A stretch of DNA of 64,000 nt from Chrysoperla carnea. Lineage: Eukaryota; Arthropoda; Insecta; Neuroptera; Chrysopidae. Under the pieces are notes generated by a model, which worked only from the letters and a program-made list of their open reading frames with translations, had not been told where the DNA came from and made no database searches. Both the position numbers and the translations under genes were made by a program. This document shows, in pieces, positions 34,921 to 45,655 of the stretch. The stretch is taken from assembly GCF_905475395.1 (NCBI RefSeq), contig NC_058342.1, positions 19,316,640 to 19,380,639 of the forward strand. The letters are read 5' to 3'. Positions within the stretch are counted from its first letter, which is position 1. Each line of letters begins with the position of its first letter.

Positions 34921-35010
34921 GCTCTAGTGGCGCAATTGGTTAGCGCACGGTACTTATAGGACAGTATTTGAGCAATGCCGGGGTTGTGAGTTCGAGCCTC
35001 ACCTAGAGCA
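34921..35010 (+). tRNA. tRNA-Ile(UAU), intron-containing, copy 1
   Basis: Acceptor GCTCTAG pairs exactly with CTAGAGC, discriminator A. D arm GCGC-AATTGGTTA-GCGC. Anticodon stem CGGTA/TGCCG with loop CTTATAA after removal of a 16-base intron (GGACAGTATTTGAGCA) placed 3' of position 37. T arm GTGAG-TTCGAGC-CTCAC. The sequence closely follows the eukaryotic tRNA-Ile(UAU) that reads AUA codons and usually carries an intron. A run of T from 35011 is a good Pol III terminator. Confidence 0.95.
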
Positions 35011-35076
35011 TTTTTTTTAAATAGATCAAAAATTGCCAAAACTACAAATTTTTAATATTAAAATCAGTTATTACAA

Positions 35077-35166
35077 GCTCTAGTGGCGCAATTGGTTAGC
35101 GCACGGTACTTGTATGACAGTATTTGAGCAATGCCGGGGTTGTGAGTTCGAGCCTCATCTAGAACC
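35077..35166 (+). pseudogene. tRNA-Ile-like copy 2 with UGU anticodon
   Basis: The body is identical to copies 1 and 3 through the D arm, anticodon stem and nearly all of the intron. The loop, however, reads CTTGTA, giving anticodon UGU (Thr). The 3' end is CTAGAAC followed by C, which breaks the second acceptor pair (C-A) and changes the discriminator from A to C. The T stem has a G-U at its base. Decay is the simplest reading; a mis-decoding tRNA is possible but unlikely. Confidence 0.85.
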
Positions 35167-35231
35167 TATTTTTTAATAGATAAAAAATTGCCAAAACTAC
35201 AAACTTTTAAAAGTTGTATCGGCTTTAACAA

Positions 35232-35321
35232 GCTCTAGTGGCGCAATTGGTTAGCGCACGGTACTTATATGACAGTATTTGAGCAATGCCGGGGTTGTGA
35301 GTTCGAGCCTCACCTAGAGCA
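35232..35321 (+). tRNA. tRNA-Ile(UAU), intron-containing, copy 3
   Basis: Same perfect acceptor, D and T arms as copy 1, anticodon loop CTTATAA, discriminator A, 16-base intron TGACAGTATTTGAGCA, and a T-run just downstream. It starts 311 bp after copy 1, and spacers between copies are also alike (AATTGCCAAAACTACAAA), so the unit duplicated in tandem at about 155 bp. The 105-codon minus-strand frame across it is an antisense shadow. Confidence 0.95.
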
Positions 35322-35773
35322 CTTTTTTTAAATAAATAAAAATGAATATTTAATTCCATATTTATTTTATATGAATTTCCTGAGGCAAAATTAAAAAGGA
35401 ATGGGAAATTTATAAACCAAAGAGAAATTTTAGTGGCTAAACTGGGAATTTTGGCAACAATGCCCACATCAAGCATAACCATCCTTTTAAAATAACGAAA
35501 GAAAACAGCTGTCAATAGTACGATGAAAACACATTGACACAAAATTAATATTCTCTAATTGATCTATAATCTTTTTATTCAATGAAAATAATCAGCTGGA
35601 TGACCTGATGAAAGGTTCATTTTGTTACTTCCGCGGTGTTGAGATCTTCATAATGTTCGCGGATAGGTTGTGGAATTAAGTTGGATTTGGCTTTGCTAAC
35701 CCTGATTAATTCTAATTTTATTGTAATTTTTAGAATATACTGCCATTAAGTGAGAAAAAACATACTTTAAAAG
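35322..35773. other. No supported feature
   Basis: Spacer between the tRNA array and the MITE. Slightly less A+T-rich near 35620-35700, but no ORF or motif recognised. Confidence 0.45.
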
Positions 35774-36350
35774 GGAATATTCATGAAATTAATTTTGGTT
35801 TAAATGTTTTTTTTCCGCAACTTTATTGGCTGGACATTTCAACTAAACCATTATTTTAGTTAATTAATTAAATCTTTTTAATTATTTAAAATATAATTCA
35901 TAAAAGAGCAAATTCAGTGAGAGGAATTCAAAATTTCTAAAACGGATATTCAAATTTTAAAACGGACATTCGTCATTGTCATAGTATTGGCTTACCAAAA
36001 TCGTTGACATACTGTATGGTATTAATTACTTATATTTTGTATGTTATTACATTAAGTTATATTATTCTACAGCTTTTTATTAAAAAATTTGATAATAACG
36101 AATGTAAATTCATTTTTTTTAAGTGTAAATTATGCATTGAACTATCACCAAATGACAGGTCACATATTAAAACGTCCTCAACAGAAAAAGCCAAAATGAT
36201 TGCGTTTAAACATCTCAAAATTATTATGTATTTTAAATATTTTTTTACACTGAATTACAACATTTTTAAAGAGTATTTATATTTTTTACTATGTTATAAC
36301 GGTGTAAAAAATAAATTAAAAATATAAAAAAAAATACATTAATATTCCGT
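35774..36350 (+). mobile_element. MITE R4, copy 1
   Basis: It begins GGGAATATTCATGAAATTAA and ends in a diverged complement (TACATTAATATTCCG), giving a terminal inverted repeat of about 13 bp. The second copy, inverted at 46853-47357, shares TTATAACGGTGTAAA, GTTTAAACATCTCAAAATTA and AATTTACACTT-type blocks. The 107-codon frame (36004-36327) inside has stops in the other copy, so it is probably not a protein. Confidence 0.65.
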
Positions 36351-37577
36351 ATTATAGAATAGACTTCAGGAGTACAATTTTTTTAAACCACAACCAAACA
36401 AATGTAAAATACTCTTTGATCGAGAAAATTCAATTGATTTTCATACAGCTCTATATGTTAAAAATACATTTAAATATAGGGGTGACAAAGTAGTATTTTA
36501 TATTGAGTTCTATTGTGAGCTAAATATAACGAGTGATACATACATTTATTTCAATTTTCACTCATATGTCCCCCAAAAATATACACTAATGAATAGACCT
36601 TTTTCAAGAAAAACAGAAATGCTTTTTGTTAATTTTTTATGAAAATATAAGTCAAATGAAACAGTATGAAAAAAATTGTAAGAAAGTCACAATATTTGAA
36701 ATAATTTAAAACGATTTTTTTTTTGCTCCACCACACACGTGATCTGCGACGTCAATTTGACAAGCAATGACAATAAAACAGTGTCAACAGTCGTATTAAT
36801 ACATCGTTAATATCAACTTTAAAGGGGTATTGTCTATATTATATCATTTCTGAAAGTGAAGAATAAAAGGCCACCAAAATCGACCCAGTATTTTCAAAGG
36901 CAGATCAAGGAAATCTACGGAAAATAACTATTTTTAAGGTTATGGTTTTTAGTGCAAGATGACAGGTTTAATGCATCCGAAGTTCTTGAAGTAAATGCAA
37001 CTTTGTGAGTACCTACTAATTTTAATAAAAAAATGCGTTACATTCAAGAATAAAAAATAAAATTTCATAAAAAAATTGTAAGGGCTTCGAGGGAGAGCAA
37101 TGGGGACTCTTGTAGCATGTTGAATTTTGGTAAATTTCATCATGTATAGTAAAAAAAACATGTTCATCATGACAATGATAATATTGGTACTGTACTTGCT
37201 ACAAAATGATCTTCGCAATAATAATTAGATTTTCCCAACCACTTTTTCTAATAGCCATATCCATTGGCACGGAAAATTAATGTTTTTCTGGCTGTTTTGA
37301 AGTAGTATTCGGGCACAGAGGTACACAACACGCCCGAAAAGGAAAAGTATGTTTACTCATTTTTAATCAACTGTTACTGATGTTTTCAGTAGGAGTTTAT
37401 TCTGTCTAGGGAGCGTCAACTCTTACTAACAATCGACTTTTCCTGTAACACATTCACCCAATTAATGTTATTAAAAATTAACTGACGTTAAAATAAGGTA
37501 TATCTTTGTTTATTCAAAAAAAAAAAAAAAAAAAAAACTATCAAAGCGAATATTTCCTTTAATGAGCATGACTAATT
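36351..37577. repeat. Spacer with inverted R7-related fragment at 36598-36800
   Basis: CACACGTGATCTG, TGACAAGCAATG and AATAAAACAGTGT (36598-36800) are the inverted match of 38165-38405 inside element R7 (ATTGCTTGTC, CAGATCACGTGTG). It is a partial second R7 copy facing the first. The rest shows only a long A run near 37519-37538. Confidence 0.55.
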
Positions 37578-38509
37578 TTCGCATGAACAATTTTTACATG
37601 ATCCCGTTTAAAACATTCTCCTGAACGTAAAAGTGCAGGTTGCCAGTCGGTCACCTGGTAGGATATTGTTTAAACTAATTTTTTTTATACAAATAAGTAA
37701 TATTGACAATATGGCATATAATTGAGATCAAAAATAAAAAAAAATAAAAAAATGTGCTTAACCATTTTTTTCTCTAAACTCTCCAGTTTTCGAGTGAAAC
37801 ATTCGTAAAATTTGAAAAAATGCGATTTCGACAATTTTCATTCTCAAAAAATGTATGAAAAAATCAGATTTTTAAAATGTATAAAATTATTGGCCTGCAA
37901 GTGCTTGATAGTAAACTGTTAAGAGAGCGCGCGAAAAACCACCCAAAAATAACGATTTTCTGTTCTATACTTGTTTTAAAGATGGGATTTAAAAAAGTTC
38001 GAAAAATTTCATTTTCCACAACGCAACTTGCTGGAAAAACGGTTTTTACAATATCCCGGAAGGTTTCGTTGTGGAAAATGTTAATTTTTAACTTTTTTAT
38101 TAATTTACAGGTCTGCGACCAAAAAACTGCATAGGATTTTTTTACAATTTCTAATAAATTTTGTTTCAGTGTTAATACACTGTTTTATTGCCATTGCTTG
38201 TCGGATCATCACAGATCACGTGTGCAGTGGAGTCAAAAAAAATCCTTTTAAATTATTTCAAATATTGTGACTTTTTTAAAATCTTTTTCATAGTGCTTTT
38301 ATTGTTAAAAATGCGTAATTTTCGAGTAATAAGCTCTACTCGACCTATGTTTTCATAAAAAATTAACCAAAAGTATTTCTGTTTTTCATGAAAAAAGTTT
38401 AAAAAGTATTAGTTTAAAAAATATCCTACCGGATTAGCCACCGGCAACCTTCACATTTACGTTCAGGAGCATTTAGTAAACGGGATCCAGCAAAAATTTT
38501 CCATGCGAA
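37578..38509. mobile_element. Element R7 with ~100-bp terminal inverted repeats
   Basis: The left terminus TTCGCATGAACAATTTTTAC, ATCCCGTTTA, CTCCTGAACGTAAAAGTGCA and GGTAGGATATTGTTTAAAC (37578-37680) is mirrored at about 38402-38509. The roughly 720-bp interior has an 85-codon frame (37877-38134) without recognisable transposase motifs. It is therefore a non-autonomous DNA transposon by structure; superfamily unknown. Solo ends lie at 16019 and 20671. Confidence 0.7.
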
Positions 38510-38865
38510 CACAGTGAATAGAGTTACAAGTTGAGTTGAGTTGAACGTAAATTTTTATTTTATTGATGACCCACCAGAGAGAACATTTATGTATATTGTG
38601 GCTCCCATAAGTGTAAATATTATATGTGTTTTCATCTATTTATTGTTCACAATATTCATATACGAACATAACCAAATTGAGTCACTGAGTGTTATTATGT
38701 ACATAATAAAGAGTTTTTCCAGATCTACACAATACTATACAATCTACATGTGTGAGTGTGTTAGTGTAACGTTTAAAGTCTTACTATGAGTATATTCAAT
38801 TTCCTATGGAAATATTTTGAACGTTAAACGTCATACCATATACCATATTATTCTATGTTTAAGGA

Positions 38866-39000
38866 TGTACGAGTAGTCTGGTTAAGGAGATATGCAAGTA
38901 TTGAATATACGGATTTCAATAAAACTTTATAAATACATTTTTTGATTAAGAAAGTTTTCAAAAATCACAAAAAATTCCTAGCCCATCGGGCGTATCGGAA
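38866..39000 (+). repeat. Dispersed repeat R2, partial third copy
   Basis: AAGGAGATATGCAAG, ATTTCAATAAAACTTTATAA and ACATTTTTTGATTAA match the left part of R2 at 22593 and 62905. It ends near CCTAGCCCATCGGG, close to the point where copy D interrupts R2. Confidence 0.7.
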
Positions 39001-39200
39001 TTTATTTAATCATGAAATTATTTAATAAAATTTAAAAAAATGGACTTGACCTTAAAGTCATGCAGGTCAATAGTCATGATGCAGGTCAAATCCAAAGTAA
39101 CCAATAGATTCTACAATTGAAATCCTACAACTTTTCCTCATTATTTTCTAAAATTCAGGTTTGTGGATACACAGGAAAACTTCTTAGTTCTATATAATTA

Positions 39201-39658
39201 CTAGCTTGATACCCGCCCGCTTCACTGGGCTTAAAAGTAAAAAACCGTTTTATAACCTCCACCCCTCTTGATCTCACTTATCCCCTTTCCATAACACTTG
39301 AAGGGACTGTTTTACGCAGCTAAAAGATATGTACAGTTTTCAATTTTTTAAATTGTAAAAAAGTCATAGTTCATTGAGTATCAGAAAAGGTGGCCATGAA
39401 TCGTTTGACTATGGTTCATGATAATCATTCTGCTCCATCTGTGATCATTATTTTGAACGATAAATTAAAGATTTCTGTAAAAATTTAAAATAGTAAATGT
39501 CAGATTAAATTTAATTTTCTTAATTTTTTTTATAAAATATCTATATCTTTATCATTTATAGCTCATGTGTTATTCTGATGTATGAGGTTTATTGCTGTGT
39601 GAAAGCGTAACAAACAAACAAACAAACATCCTTACTTTCACATTTATAATATATAGGA
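39201..39658 (-). mobile_element. Non-autonomous Helitron, copy h (full length)
   Basis: Reverse orientation: CTAG at 39201-39204 with GCCCGCTTCACTGGGC just inside, and CACATTTATAATATATAGGA at the 5' end. The centre has the GATCATTATTTTGAAC block of the b/g/i subfamily. Confidence 0.86.
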
Positions 39659-41230
39659 ATATGAGGTATAATTGTCAAAAGAAAATTAAATCGTTTTAAT
39701 AAATATTTGTATTGTAGTTTTGTTATGTAGAAACTTTTCCATGAATTATAGTAATACATATATAAAACTATTAAACAGTTTTCCGTTGTGTGAAAAATAA
39801 GAGTTAATTATTTTTCGAGTAAATTAACAATTTAACTGTGTACTTCAAAAAAATAATTTTTACTTTCTTTTTTTTTTTTTTTTTTTTTGTTTTTTTTAGT
39901 GAGCCAAGAAAAATGAAAATAAATTTTACGTACTTACTTTTTTATATTATGAATGGGATACCTACATTATGAACATTTGTAATTTATACAGCTTTATTTT
40001 TTTGTGCGAGCTATGTAAGCCATAAAACTAGTACAGTGACTACATACAGTAAAGAGCATATTATACAATTAATCGGAAAAGTTTTTGGGTTTAATTTTCT
40101 TTTCAATTCTTTTTCAAGATTTCGTTTAGGTTCTATCAGGACTCATGTTAGGGGTAAATAAATTTTTCTTTGTCAAAATATGCGTGATTTTGTAAGCCCT
40201 GATTAAATATGCTCTAAAATATGTAAAATACGAAAAAAATTATTAGCAAAGAACGTCCAATTCTCTACAAAAATGATTATTATAAATAGTGTCGTTTTTT
40301 TTTACAAAAATAGAGTAAACTGGAACTGAAGCGTTGTACATGTTTTTGCCTGTATAAGTTTTGTAAAGGTATAAGATTTTACTCAAATTGTAAAGTTCTC
40401 GCTTGCAAAAATACTCATGCGTCACAAATGTTAATAGATATGCCAATCAAACGCACATCAAATTGGTGGTGAAAAAAGGAATGCCTAAAGAGCATAACAG
40501 TTTTCATAAAAAGGACGGGTTACGTGCGTGTCAGGAAAAACTTTGAACCTTTTTTCCATTTAAAATCACCCTTAAATTTCTGATTGCAATGACAATACTT
40601 CTGGTTTTAGAGTATATTGGAGTAATATGTAAGGGTAACAAAGTTAAATGCTTGCAAACATTGTGTAGCAGCTTTTTCTTGCAGCTTTGCTCGCGATAGC
40701 GATTCAGGTCAATTCACTTTAATTAATTAACTAGATAATTCATTTATTTCAATGAATATACCACTCGAAATATAGAAAGCCCGTAAATGTTTCACTATCA
40801 CAGGCCTATTTTCTTCCTTCAAGAAAGAATCTTGAAAAATATTGTACTTTTCTTCTTTTAAACATGTTTCGATGAACTTTCGAGAAGAAACAAAATAATT
40901 ACTTAGTGAAAAATTTCCCTATGTCCTGTACTATTGTGATTACTTGTATCATAGTATATGAGTATTGTACAGTGAAGAAAATAATTGACTGTGTTATGTA
41001 CGGCAGCAGCCATCAGGTGCTAGATTCAATTATTAGAAAGCGCTTTATACTCAACGGTAAAGAATTTTGTTCAAATGAAATTATAAAAAAAATTAACTTA
41101 ATTTCAAATAACTTTATCTTTGCAAATTCCTGAGCTACCTGTATTCTTTGCCTAATTTGAAATTGACAATATATACTGTATGTAGCTAATTCGAAAGTAG
41201 TACTTTCTACTTTTTGAAAATTTAGCTAAA
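39659..41230. other. No supported feature
   Basis: A+T-rich spacer with a T run near 39868-39889. Open frames at 40243-40446 and 40906-41133 carry no recognisable motif. Confidence 0.5.
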
Positions 41231-41527
41231 ACAAGTAAAAACAAACAATTGACTGAGTTAATTGTTGCAATTCCATGTGTAGACAGTGTTGATTTCACTG
41301 TCACGTAACACATACATAACTGATATTCCCATATAATACATAGAATACAATTTGCTCCCTCACGGGTAAACAGTGATGTTTACGAAAAAAAGGTTTCAAA
41401 CAAAAGTTGTTTATTTTTTTATTAGAAAATTTTTTACACTCAAAGTTTTGTTCTATCTTCAACGGTTTACAAGATGGGTCCTACGTACCCAAGACCTTGA
41501 TGAATGTTGCTCATTTAGAAACTCTTT
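41231..41527 (-). mobile_element. DINE-1/Helentron-like 3' half, copy G
   Basis: It starts ACAAGTAAAAACAAACAATT, keeps the hairpin and the inner inverted repeat (ATTCCATGTGTAG), and runs through GTAAACAGTGATGTTTACG to GGTTTACAAGATGGGTCC before breaking off near TGCTCATTTAG. Confidence 0.75.
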
Positions 41528-41659
41528 AATTAAGTATTGAAATTGTTGGCTTTAGAAAATGTTTACTTATTAAAATAACATCAACAGCCAAGCAGTACTT
41601 CAATTCAGTAAATTTTTTACTGTCCATCTTACAAGTATCATCCTGTTTTGCAGGATTCT

Positions 41660-42014
41660 ATTATACCATGTATATATGAAATATATCATAGTATATTGAG
41701 TTTATGAGTTTAAGTGAGGTCGAGTTCGTAAATGGCCAACATTGGGTTTGCGGTGGTAGGACCCATCTTGTTAGAGATAGAACAAAAGTTTATTGGTGAA
41801 AAAAATTCCGTATAAAAAAACTTTCTTCTTAAACAGTTTTTCGTAAACATCACGAGGGCGCAAATCAGGGGAAATTATATAGTATGTATTATCTGGGAAT
41901 ATCAGTTATCAGTATGTGTGACATGTATGTATGTGTAATGTGACAGTGTAATGAACATAGTCTTTACATGGTATTTCAACAATTAACTAAGTCAATTATT
42001 TGTTTTCACTTGTT
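41660..42014 (+). mobile_element. DINE-1/Helentron-like element, copy H (internal deletion)
   Basis: Both ends are intact (TTATACCATGTATATATG and CACTTGTT), but the centre, including the GTCC tract, is deleted between TTGAGTTTATGAG and TTTAAGTGAGGTCGAG. Copies G and H lie about 130 bp apart in opposite orientation. Confidence 0.8.
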
Positions 42015-42588
42015 TTATGATAATTCCAGTGATGATAGGAAAAATATAGCATATTTTATTTTATCGTGACCACCTTATATGTTTTGGGTACGTAAACTTG
42101 ATGCGTAATAAAATTTTTTGAAAAAAATGTTTACAACGTAAATATTCCAGCCTCATGTCGAGCAAAGTGACCTTGTGAAAGGGTATGTATATGATTTTAA
42201 ATGTAGGCCAAAATATCATTTTGATAGAAAATTGTTGTGTAACATACTTTAAAAGGTAACACTGTGTATAAGTATGACATTAATATATTTTATAAAAATA
42301 AATAAAGCTGGCTATCAAAAATGGTACATATCAAATGAGGTAAAAGCAGCTCAAAATATATAAATTATTCTTTGACCACAATGAAAGGTTAATCAAAAAC
42401 TTTAATTTTACTAGATTTGCGATCATTTTACAATAAACTTCCAAACTAGCTTAAGATACAGCACAACATGGTTGTAAATGTAAGGTCTCTCCCACAAAAA
42501 AACAAAATTTTTTATTTTATTCAACATAGTTTACAACATGAAATTTCAACCATCAACCCCTCCGCAGACATTTAATTAGATTTTCAAT
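42015..42588. other. No supported feature
   Basis: A+T-rich spacer between copy H and Helitron i; nothing recognised. Confidence 0.5.
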
Positions 42589-43063
42589 TCCAATATATTA
42601 AAAATGTGAAAGTAAGCATGTTTGTTTGTTTGTTTGTTACGCTTTCACGCTAAAATTAGCAAATGGTTTTTAATGAACTGTATAGCAATATAGTTGATAT
42701 ATCAGAATAACACATGTACTATAATTTATAAAAATATATTTAAAAAAATAAATCAAATAAAAAAATTTAATTTAATTTGACATTTACTATTTTTTAAATT
42801 TTTACAGAAATCTTTAATTTATGGTTCAAAATGATGATTATAGATTTATGATCATAATTTTGAACCATAATTAAAGAATTCTTAAAAAATGTAAAATAGT
42901 AAAAGTCAAACAAATCATGGCCAACTATTCTGATGATACTCAATGAATTATGACTATTTTACATTTAACAAAATTGAAAACTGTGTATATCAAGAGAGGA
43001 TGGAGGCTATAAAGCGGTGGTTTTTATTTTTAAGCCCAGGGAAGCGGACAGGTATCAATCTAG
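42589..43063 (+). mobile_element. Non-autonomous Helitron, copy i
   Basis: 5' TCCAATATATTAAAAATGTG (diverged), GTTTGTTTGTTTGTTACGC block, ATGATGATTATAG centre, 3' CCCAGGGAAGCGGACAGG and CTAG|T. The base before the start is T rather than A, probably by mutation. Confidence 0.83.
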
Positions 43064-43888
43064 TATTACTTTTTTTCAAGTATAATGTCAAGCAAGTTTG
43101 TGGGACGCTTTAAACATAAACATAAAATATTTTTCTTTGAAAGAAAAATAATATAACAATTTATGCGAACCATTCTGTACATATATTATATGTATAAAAC
43201 GTGTATGTGATGGGCGAGCTCGTTCACTGGCTTTACTCACTTAGTTTCTGGGTTTCTATCATCGTAAGTACTATGTTTTACCATATTCAAAACTCTGAAT
43301 CCTCTCTTCTATACAATAGTCCAAGCAAATTAGACATTTCGATCCGTAATTCTGAAACGAACCATTCCTCAATCCAAAGTTGTAGGTTCTAAAAAGTATT
43401 TTAGGGACCCGTTCTCTCCCAGGACCTGGCAACTCCCTCCACTAAAGTCAGACTCTTGAACTTAAATTAATTCATTTTGGTAAAATATTACTTCAGTCTA
43501 CAGATAATTTATTTCTGCATTTAACTACAGAAGTAATTTTTTATTTAAATAGGCTAAGTATCACGTAATGAATGTAATTGCACAAAATTCATACAAAAAA
43601 AGGGGGGGAGAAGTTCCTCAATTTTAAGGAAAACCGTTTTGGTCTATATCTCCGTAAATGTGTAATTTAGACCAAAACTGGTAATAAGCTTAATTGTAAA
43701 TTATTAAACTTCCTATCTATTTTGTAAAATTTTTTTTTATATCACTTGATGCCTTGAACCGTTGATGACTTATTACGACTATGACGATTTACTTATTAAC
43801 TATTTGACCGATATCTCTTCTAATACTTGTTTAAACAGTAAAATGCTAATAACACTTCTATAATTTTAAATCAACAAATTTCTTAACT
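43064..43888. other. Spacer with a G+C-richer patch
   Basis: 43190-43460 is less A+T-rich than its surroundings. It has TATAAAA at about 43194 and a consensus-like donor ATC|GTAAGT at 43266/43267, loosely resembling a first exon. Its frame is not phase-compatible with the candidate exon at 45587, so no gene is called. Confidence 0.25.
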
Positions 43889-44496
43889 CTTTTTATACCA
43901 TGTATATATGAAATATACATAGTATATTAAGTTTTTATGCTATGTATATATGAAATATACATAGTACATATATTAAGTTTAGTCCCAAGTTTGTAACGCT
44001 TAAAAATAATGATGCTAGGAAAAAAATTTTGTCATAGGTGTTCATAAAATCACCTAATTAGTCCATTTCCGGTTGTCCGTCCGTCCGTCTGTGGACACGA
44101 TAACTCAAAAACGATAAAAGATATCGAACTGAAATTTTTACAGCGTACTCAGGACGTAAAAAGTGAGGTCAAGTTCGTAAATGAGCATCATAGGTCAATT
44201 GGGTCTTGGGTCCGTAGGACCCATCTTGTAAACCGTTAGAGATAGAACAAAAGTTTAAGTGTAAAAAATGTTCCTTATCAAAAATTAAACAACTTTTGTT
44301 TGAAACATTTTTTCGTAAACATCACTGTTTACCCGCGAGGGCGCCAATTAGGCGGAAATTTTATAAAATGTACTATACTTGGTTATCAGTTACGTATGTG
44401 TCACATGTTTGTATGTGTAATGTAATAAAGAAATCAATACTGACTATGCATGGTATGTCAACAATTAACTCAGTCAATTGTTTGTTTTCAGTTGTT
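43889..44496 (+). mobile_element. DINE-1/Helentron-like element, copy I (near complete)
   Basis: The 5' end is partly duplicated: TATATATGAAATATACATAG occurs twice (about 43904 and 43943). It then carries TTTAGTCCCAAGTTTG, the CCGTCCGTCCGTCTGT tract, the full core and GCATGGTATGTCAACAATTA, ending CAGTTGTT. The next base already belongs to an inverted partial copy. Confidence 0.85.
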
Positions 44497-44811
44497 ACAT
44501 TTAAACTTTTGTTCTATCTCGGTTTACAAGATGGATCCTACGGAGCCAAGACCCAGGTGACCCATGTTGCTCAGTTACAAACTCGACCTCACTTTTTATG
44601 TCCTTAGCACGCTATAAAAATTTCAGTTTGATATCTCTTTTCTTTTTTGACTTATCGTTTTGTCAGAAAGACTGATAGACAATCGAAAATTGACTGACTA
44701 ATTTGGTAACTTCATGAATATCTCCTATACCAAAATTTGTTCGTATAATCAATATTTTTTAAAGCGTTACAAACTTGGACTAAACTTAGTATACCTTGAT
44801 ATATTTCATAT
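44497..44811 (-). mobile_element. DINE-1/Helentron-like element, copy I' (inverted partial)
   Basis: Directly abuts copy I. It runs from core text (AAACTTTTGTTCTATCTC) through GATATCTCTTTTC and CGTTACAAACTTGGACTAAA to TTTCATA, where the (ATT)n end of a SINE begins. Either a SINE landed in it or the element inserted beside the SINE tail. Confidence 0.8.
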
Positions 44812-44995
44812 AATAATAATGGGGTTTAACCTTCGTTTTTCAGATATCTATCTATAACAGAGGCCACCCACGTCATTGTTTTCTTATCTTTAATTATTTT
44901 ATTTTAAATTACACCCAATTTACAATTAAAGTTTTATGATGTGAATGTAGACGGTTATTTTGTTCTTATTCAAGCGAAGATAGTCTGGATTCAAT
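44812..44995 (-). mobile_element. tRNA-like SINE with (ATT)n tail, 5'-truncated copy
   Basis: Its reverse complement reads AAGAACAAAATAACCG, ACGTGGGTGGCCTCTGTTAT, AACGAAGGTTAAACCCC and then ATTATTATT, matching the 3' 185 bp of the complete copy at 55188-55492. The tRNA-like head is missing. Confidence 0.75.
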
Positions 44996-45069
44996 TTCGA
45001 TTTTAGAGTTCCGTACCCCAAAAAATTTGTCGGGGGTTTTTTTTAATTTTGTAAATTTAACTTGTTCTT

Positions 45070-45145
45070 TCTTAAATCATTCAAAATCATTTAAACTTTT
45101 ATATTATCATAATTTTTTTTTTTTAGTTTTAACAAGTCTGATGAT
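45070..45145 (+). repeat. Short dispersed repeat R8, second copy
   Basis: TCTTAAATCATT, AAATCATTTAAACTTTTATA, TATCATAATTTTTTT and TAACAAGTCTGATG correspond to 3898-3960, with a small internal duplication of AAATCATT. Confidence 0.6.
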
Positions 45146-45415
45146 TGAGAGTTTTAAGTACCTACCCAAATGTTTAATTTGCTTGGACTAGTATATATGA
45201 AGTAATGTAGTTGCATGGTACTTTTCTCTATATTACATTTGGGATTGATATCAGTGGTGGTTATATTTGACTGTAGTAATGTATATGTGGATTGTTGTTG
45301 CTGTTTATTCACAATGAGGTTTTATTATACTATTATATATCTAAATAGTCAAAATCCGAAAAAAGGTTCCTTCATTTTTAATGGTTTAGACGTTTTAATA
45401 TTCTATACAAGTATA

Positions 45416-45655
45416 CTGGATGTCCCAAATTATGGAAACCCTTGAAGATCTCGCATAGTCGGTGGAAAAAAAAAGATTATCAGGATTGTCCTTCTTGTCT
45501 AAATGGTACAGGAGCTCGCAACGTCGGCAAAACAAGAATTTTATTATGGCTGATTTTATGATGTGTTGCCCTTCTTGCTCTTTCAGTTAAACTTTGGGCC
45601 ATCTGGCTGGCGGTGATAGTTGCGTTTAGTACTGCGCAGCCTGAATTTACAGGTA
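45416..45655 (+). other. G+C-richer island with exon-like segment 45587-45652
   Basis: A 66-base segment is bordered by a strong acceptor-like TTGCCCTTCTTGCTCTTTCAG and a donor-like ACAG|GTAATA. Its only stop-free plus frame reads KLWAIWLAVIVAFSTAQPEF, which looks like a signal peptide with a cleavage site before Q. Two points count against it: the island starts with a mariner-like TA-CTGGATGTCCCAAATTATG, and the minus strand is also open for about 60 codons. It may therefore be transposon DNA. No start codon or neighbouring exon in phase was found. Confidence 0.25.

Noticed and set aside
34921-35321. CRISPR-like array of ~155-bp periodic repeats
   Set aside because: The repeated unit is a tRNA gene plus spacer, and the spacers are also homologous to each other.
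35225-35542. 105-codon minus-strand open frame
   Set aside because: Its C-terminal third is the antisense translation of tRNA-Ile copy 3, a known source of false proteins.
36004-36327. 107-codon open frame in MITE R4
   Set aside because: The second R4 copy has stops in the same frame, and composition is Ile/Phe/Tyr/Lys-rich as expected for A+T-rich DNA.
43209-43266. First coding exon spliced to 45587-45652
   Set aside because: The upstream segment would end in phase 0, but the downstream frame needs one leading base. Joining them gives a stop after a few codons.
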